Below are positions 31,285 through 34,708 of a DNA stretch of 34,708 nt, one piece after another. Source of the DNA: Actinomycetota bacterium (lineage in GTDB: Bacteria; Bacillota; Desulfotomaculia; Desulfotomaculales; Desulfocucumaceae). The position numbers and the translations under genes were made by a program. The notes under the pieces were generated by a model. It was not told where the DNA came from. It did no database searches and saw only the letters and a program-made list of their open reading frames with translations. The stretch covers positions 1 through 34,708 of the forward strand of contig JAMCVT010000097.1 of NCBI GenBank assembly GCA_023475565.1. The letters run 5' to 3'. Every line of letters starts with the position of its first letter. The stretch's first letter is position 1.

Positions 31285-31314
31285 AAAAACAGTACCTCAT
31301 CAGGGTACTGTTTT
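31285..31314 (+). terminator. Rho-independent terminator after the CD1247-like gene
   Basis: AAACAGTACC and GGTACTGTTT form a 10-bp perfect stem with a loop of about 8 nt, ending in TTTTAACTTT. Confidence 0.82.
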
Positions 31315-31325
31315 AACTTTACGTA

Positions 31326-31354
31326 TTGACTTATTTACTCTGCGGTTTTAAAAT
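31326..31354 (+). promoter_or_regulatory. Sigma-A-like promoter of the CoA-disulfide reductase gene
   Basis: TTGACT (31326-31331) and TAAAAT (31349-31354) with an ideal 17-bp spacer. Transcription would start near 31361, leaving a leader of about 95 nt that contains the hairpin at 31371-31430. Confidence 0.6.
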
Positions 31355-31370
31355 ATCCCCAGTGTTTTAA

Positions 31371-31430
31371 ACTATCCGGATTGTCAGCCTTTGCGCTCAG
31401 GCTAACTTTAGCGCAAGTCAGCCGGACAGT
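31371..31430 (+). promoter_or_regulatory. Structured leader hairpin upstream of the CoA-disulfide reductase gene
   Basis: ACTATCCGG (31371-31379) faces CCGGACAGT (31422-31430) with a 2-nt internal loop, and TTGCGC (31391-31396) faces GCGCAA (31411-31416) inside it. The nested symmetry lies between promoter and gene, with SD AGGGGGG after it. It could be an RNA element or the footprint of a dimeric regulator. Confidence 0.45.
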
Positions 31431-31457
31431 ATATATAAAAGCAGGGGGGAATAAAAA

Positions 31458-33143
31458 ATGAGCGAACCCAGAATAGTGATTATCGGTGGGGTGGCCGCAG
31501 GCCCCAAAACAGCAGCCAGAGCGCGCCGCCTCGCCCCCAACGCAGACATAACCATCATCGAAAAAGACAGGTACATATCCTATGCCGGCTGCGGGATGCC
31601 CTTTTATCTGGCCGGGTCGGTCAGAGGCTTTGAACACCTTTTCACCACCTCTTACGGGGTTGCCCGGGATGAGACCTACTTCATGAGGGAAAAGGGCGTC
31701 AAAGTATTGACCGGAAACGAGGCCGTGGAAATTGACCGGGCCGGAAAAGAAGTGGTTTCAAAAAATATCTCCACCGGTGAAGTGTCCAGAATTCCTTATG
31801 ACAGGCTGGTTATCGCCACCGGGTCCACACCCTTCACTCCCCCGCTGAAAGGGATTGATTTAAAAGGAGTCTTCCGGCTTAACAACCCCGCAGACGCAAA
31901 AATGATTAAAGAGCGGATTGATGATGTCAGCGAGGCCGTGGTAATTGGGGCGGGCCTTATCGGCATGGAGGCCGCCGATGCCCTGCGGGAGAAAAATATA
32001 TTTGTCACCGTGGTGGAGCTTAAAGACCAGATACTCCCCGGCCTGCTGGACAGGGACATGGCGGCTGTAATGGGCTTAAGGCTGGAAGAACAGGGGATTG
32101 AATTCCGCCTGGGCCAGAAGGTTATGAAAATAGAGGGTGATGGCGAGGGGAAGGTTTCCGCAGTTGTCACCGGTGAGGAAACTCTGGACGCCCAGATGGT
32201 TATTCTCGCCGTAGGGGTGAAGCCCAATATTGATATCGCCCAAAAGGCCGGCCTAAAAATAGGTCAGACAGGCGCCATAGAGGTAAACCAGCAACTGCAG
32301 ACCAGCGATCCGGACATATTCGCGGTGGGAGACTGTGTGGAAAACCTGCACCTTGTTTCAGGCCGGAAGGTATACATACCCATGGCCACGTACGCCAACC
32401 GCCATGGCCGGGTGGCCGGGGATAACGCAACCGGGAGAAAAAGCATTTTCAAGGGTGTGCTGGGCACCTCGGTGATGAAGGTGCTTAACTGGACCGCCGG
32501 AAAAACCGGACTTGGGGAGCAGCAGGCCCGGGAACTGGGCTTCAAGGTGGTTGCCGTGGTAAACTCAGCCCTGGACCGCACTCACTACCACCCTTCCCAC
32601 GGACTGGTAATAATGAAAATGATTGTGGATCAGGAGACCAGAAAGATACTGGGCGCCCAGGGCATTGGGCCGGGCGAGGTAAGCAAAAGGATTGATGTGG
32701 TCGCCACCGCCATTCACTTCGGCGCCACGGTGGACGACCTGGCAGATGTAGACCTGGGCTACGCGCCACCTTTCTCATCGCCCATAGACCTGGCCCACCA
32801 CACAGCCAATATAGTGCGCAATAAGATTGAGGGCCTGGCCCCATCTTTAACTGCAGAGGAAATGAAAGCCAAGCTGGACAGCGGGGAAGATTTTGTGATA
32901 GTTGATGTGAGGACTCCCCAGCAGTTTGCCCCCAAGCATATTGAGGATGACCGGGTTATGCAGGTGACCCTGGGAGACATAAGGGAACGCCTGGACGAAA
33001 TACCCAAAGACAAGGAGATAGTGCTTCTCTGCGCCATGGGGGTGCGCAGCTATGAGGCCTTGAGGATTCTGCACGGAGCCGGGTTTAAAGACCTGAAGTA
33101 TATGGAAGGCGGGCTGCAGGCCTGGCCGTATGACCTTGATTAA
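31458..33143 (+). CDS. CoA-disulfide reductase-like flavoprotein with C-terminal rhodanese domain
   Basis: 561-residue pyridine-nucleotide disulfide oxidoreductase of the CoADR-RHD class, which reduces CoA persulfides, polysulfide or CoA disulfide with NAD(P)H. The N-terminal FAD fold begins IVIIGGVAAGPKTAARARR. The single redox cysteine is Cys45 in SYAGCGMPFYLAG. The NAD fold has VVIGAGLIGMEAADAL, and the second FAD motif is DIFAVGDCVE. A dimerisation domain follows (HYHPSHGLVIMKMIVD in pieces). Residues from about 460 form a rhodanese with the sulfur-accepting Cys525 in CAMGVRSYEAL. Fusion makes sulfane sulfur transfer to the reductase likely. It is monocistronic, with its own promoter, structured leader and terminator. 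Confidence 0.93.
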   Translation: MSEPRIVIIGGVAAGPKTAARARRLAPNADITIIEKDRYISYAGCGMPFYLAGSVRGFEHLFTTSYGVARDETYFMREKGVKVLTGNEAVEIDRAGKEVVSKNISTGEVSRIPYDRLVIATGSTPFTPPLKGIDLKGVFRLNNPADAKMIKERIDDVSEAVVIGAGLIGMEAADALREKNIFVTVVELKDQILPGLLDRDMAAVMGLRLEEQGIEFRLGQKVMKIEGDGEGKVSAVVTGEETLDAQMVILAVGVKPNIDIAQKAGLKIGQTGAIEVNQQLQTSDPDIFAVGDCVENLHLVSGRKVYIPMATYANRHGRVAGDNATGRKSIFKGVLGTSVMKVLNWTAGKTGLGEQQARELGFKVVAVVNSALDRTHYHPSHGLVIMKMIVDQETRKILGAQGIGPGEVSKRIDVVATAIHFGATVDDLADVDLGYAPPFSSPIDLAHHTANIVRNKIEGLAPSLTAEEMKAKLDSGEDFVIVDVRTPQQFAPKHIEDDRVMQVTLGDIRERLDEIPKDKEIVLLCAMGVRSYEALRILHGAGFKDLKYMEGGLQAWPYDLD

Positions 33144-33158
33144 TTTGAATAAGGTACA

Positions 33159-33188
33159 TTAAAAAACAGCCGAATGGCTGTTTTTTTT
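33159..33188 (+). terminator. Rho-independent terminator after the CoA-disulfide reductase gene
   Basis: AAAACAGCC and GGCTGTTTT form a stem with a GAAT loop, followed by TTTT. It lies 15 bp past the stop. Confidence 0.92.
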
Positions 33189-33365
33189 CGCCGCTGCTCC
33201 ACTTGGCCAAACAAAATTTTGAAAGCTCACGATTTGCGGGAATCGAAATTTGACTACTAAAATTGTCGGAATATTTTACCAAAAAATTGACAGGAATATG
33301 GCAATAAATGTTGAAAAACAATTATTGTCATTGACTGGGATCAATTGGTCCGAAAGGAGAAAAAT

Positions 33366-33623
33366 ATGCCGGCTTCCCATAAGCTTAAACTATTGAAAAT
33401 TTGCCTATACATATTACTTATATTTTCATTAATTGGCTCCCCGGGAGTATTATTCGCAAATGTAGTAACAAACAATCTACCGGACAAGGCTTCACCTGCA
33501 CAAGACACTATTGAATTAACGCCCCCCGCCGGCATCTTGCCGGAGCCCAGGGAATCCGCTGCGGAATTAAATGCAGGACAAGGGGGACAGGTACCTTGTC
33601 CCTGTTTTTATCATTTGTTATAA
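33366..33623 (+). pseudogene. 5' part of a gene for a secreted protein, cut by the transposon-like element
   Basis: ATG 33366, 6 nt after AAAGGAG, opens a frame with a good signal peptide: a basic start (PASHKLKLLK), a hydrophobic core (ICLYILLIFSLIG) and a likely cleavage site at LFA-NVV. The mature part begins NVVTNNLPDKASPAQDTIEL and runs about 40 residues with many Pro and Glu. From about 33576 the codons come from the REP-like palindrome, giving a nonsensical GQVPCPCFYHLL tail before a stop. The natural C-terminus is therefore missing. A decayed fragment beyond the other end of the element (34519-34680) may be the rest. The function is unknown. The upstream AT-rich stretch contains TTGACT (33250) with TATTTT, a weak promoter candidate. 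Confidence 0.55.
33576..33602. repeat. Left REP-like palindrome of the RAYT element
   Basis: GGACAAGG (33576-33583) and CCTTGTCC (33594-33601) form a hairpin with a 10-nt loop. The overlapping GGGGACAGGTACCTTGTCCC (33583-33602) is the exact reverse complement of 34401-34420. The pair bounds an AT-rich block of about 800 bp carrying the transposase. Confidence 0.85.
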
Positions 33624-33642
33624 TTGTGTTGAGGTGATGGAT

Positions 33643-34401
33643 TTGCCAAGAGATGCAAGAAACAGCAGCAGTACCGGAATATATCACATAATGCTTCGAG
33701 GAATAAACAGACAAGATATTTTTGGGGATGAAGAGGATATCGAAAGATTACTGGAAACAATCAAGAAATACAAAGAAGTAAGTCAATATCAAATATATGC
33801 TTACTGTGTAATGAGCAATCACATTCATATGCTTATTAAGGAGACGGAAGATTCCATATCAAATATAATTAAGAGAATAAGCAGCAGCTATGTTTTCTGG
33901 TATAATAAGAGGTATGAACGATGCGGTCATTTGTTTCAAGAGAGATTCAAGAGTGAAGCGGTAGAAAATGATGAGTACTTTTTGACAGTGGTAAGGTATA
34001 TTCATCAAAATCCTATAAAAGCAGGAGTAGTAAAGGGAATTTCTGATTATAAGTGGAGCAGCTATAATGAGTATATGGATAGAGCAGTTATCGTAGATTC
34101 AGATTTCGTCTTAGATATGCTTTCACCCGATAGGAAAAGCGCAATTGAACTATTTCGGAGCTTTAACATTCAAAAGAACAATGATGCTTGTCTGGAAATT
34201 GATGAAAAAGTCAGGGTATCAGACAGTAAATTGAGGGAATGTCTCTTGAATCTGGGTATTGTGAACCCAAGAGAAATGAGGCAGCTAGATAAGAGCAAAA
34301 GAGATGATATTATTAAAAAACTGAAATCAATTAATGGAATTACAATAAGACAATTATCAAGAATGACCGGAATATCAAAGAGCGTGCTAGACAGAGTTTA
34401 G
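33643..34401 (+). CDS. REP-associated tyrosine transposase (RAYT, Y1_Tnp family)
   Basis: About 252-residue HUH-type single-strand transposase related to IS200/IS605 TnpA. The start is TTG 33643 (ATG 33637 alternative), giving MPRDARNSSSTGIYHIMLRGINRQDIF, the usual RAYT opening (shown here in one family motif). The HUH metal motif is SNHIHMLIK, and the catalytic tyrosine is probably in VVRYIHQNPIKAGVV. A C-terminal helix-turn-helix (ITIRQLSRMTGISKSVLDR) is an extra domain common in this clostridial group. The gene is clearly richer in A and T than its neighbours, suggesting transfer. It appears intact. RAYTs act on REP-type palindromes, and both flanks here carry one. The stop codon shares its last base with the right palindrome. 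Confidence 0.9.
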   Translation: MPRDARNSSSTGIYHIMLRGINRQDIFGDEEDIERLLETIKKYKEVSQYQIYAYCVMSNHIHMLIKETEDSISNIIKRISSSYVFWYNKRYERCGHLFQERFKSEAVENDEYFLTVVRYIHQNPIKAGVVKGISDYKWSSYNEYMDRAVIVDSDFVLDMLSPDRKSAIELFRSFNIQKNNDACLEIDEKVRVSDSKLRECLLNLGIVNPREMRQLDKSKRDDIIKKLKSINGITIRQLSRMTGISKSVLDRV

Positions 34402-34420
34402 GGACAAGGTACCTGTCCCC
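34401..34420. repeat. Right REP-like palindrome of the RAYT element
   Basis: GGGACAAGGTACCTGTCCCC is the exact inverted copy of 33583-33602 and is itself nearly palindromic (GGGACA...TGTCCC). It begins at the transposase stop codon. Confidence 0.9.
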
Positions 34421-34518
34421 ATATCCTGGAAACAGGCAAGGGGCGACAAGTACTGAAAGAAGTAACTGCACTGTTAGATGCATAACTGAAAGCCTGACCC
34501 CACATGTTCCCCAGTTAA

Positions 34519-34680
34519 CCGGCCTGGACGACGACTTCCCGCACCGGGTCGTATTACCGCATCAACTATAACCATTGGTCTTTACCTTGGAGGAAATACA
34601 TCATCGTGATCTCCTATGATAAAGAATGTATTGATCTGGTTATGGCCATCGGAAGTTACTTCTATGATAAATCGTACTGA
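34519..34680 (+). pseudogene. Probable decayed coding fragment at the right edge
   Basis: After the right palindrome, 34422-34571 is open in one frame (ending HRVVLPHQL), and the overlapping 34519-34680 is open in another. The second encodes a protein-like tail rich in aromatics (SYYRINYNHWSLPWRKY, IIVISYDKECIDLVMAIG, SYFYDKSY) with no good start. The two frames suggest a frameshifted remnant, possibly the 3' part of the secreted-protein gene at 33366. No family is recognised. Apart from the palindrome and this remnant, nothing is seen in 34402-34708. Confidence 0.35.
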
Positions 34681-34708
34681 CATATTGACGCTTATCTCAT
34701 AGAAACTA

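Noticed and set aside
33571-33642. Upstream extension of the transposase frame
   Set aside because: The first codons fall inside the REP-like palindrome and have no SD. TTG 33643 gives the conserved MPRxARxxSxxGIYHI start.

Overview
The window looks like chromosomal DNA of a spore-forming anaerobic clostridium of the Desulfotomaculum/Pelotomaculum type. This is inferred from gene content, not from a database match. The pointers are a siroheme-dependent (Ahb) heme pathway, a tripartite gerA germination operon, a DUF3243 protein, a YabG-like domain, a Rex redox repressor, frequent TTG/GTG starts behind strong purine-rich Shine-Dalgarno (SD) sequences, and a tRNA-Sec at the left edge.

Layout. 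(1) 1-11.7 kb: selC on the minus strand, then a long plus-strand run: polyprenyl diphosphate synthase, precorrin-2 dehydrogenase, hemA, hemC, a cobA-hemD fusion, ahbC, hemB, ahbD, ahbA, ahbB, hemL, and a terminator. Together these would take glutamyl-tRNA to uroporphyrinogen III, then through precorrin-2 and siroheme to heme b, with no hemE, hemG/Y or hemH in the window. The spacers carry 7-bp-period microrepeats. (2) 11.7-17.1 kb: an array of GGGGACA-type repeats, a ZIP metal transporter, and a minus-strand gerAA-gerAB-gerAC operon ending in an unannotated 54-residue two-helix protein that may be a germinant receptor D subunit. (3) 17.2-21.6 kb: small membrane and helical proteins, a geranylgeranyl-reductase-like flavoprotein, a cyclase-family hydrolase, rex with a candidate auto-operator, a second GGGGACA repeat cluster in inverted orientation, and a YjbQ protein. 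(4) 21.6-25.1 kb: a MoxR-type AAA ATPase divergent from an unrecognised 356-residue protein and a CoxE-like von Willebrand A (VWA) protein. This is the least explained gene set here. (5) 25.1-31.3 kb: tRNA-Leu(CAG), a second small membrane paralogue, an orphan Flp-type pilin, DUF3243, a free-standing YabG N-terminal-like domain, a TldE/PmbA-like protein, aroQ, a PepP-type peptidase, efp and a CD1247-like zinc-ribbon protein whose ribosome binding site lies inside a perfect 12-bp inverted repeat. (6) 31.3-34.7 kb: a CoA-disulfide reductase-rhodanese fusion behind a structured leader, then an AT-rich REP-associated tyrosine transposase (RAYT). The RAYT is bounded by inverted palindromes and sits inside what looks like a broken gene for a secreted protein.

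Most of the window is orderly housekeeping DNA. The points most worth a second look are the MoxR/unknown/VWA set, the hairpin-masked start of the CD1247-like gene, the short unannotated membrane proteins beside and near the germination operon, and the links between the RAYT palindromes and the GGGGACA repeats. No database search was run. All family names rest on motif recognition.
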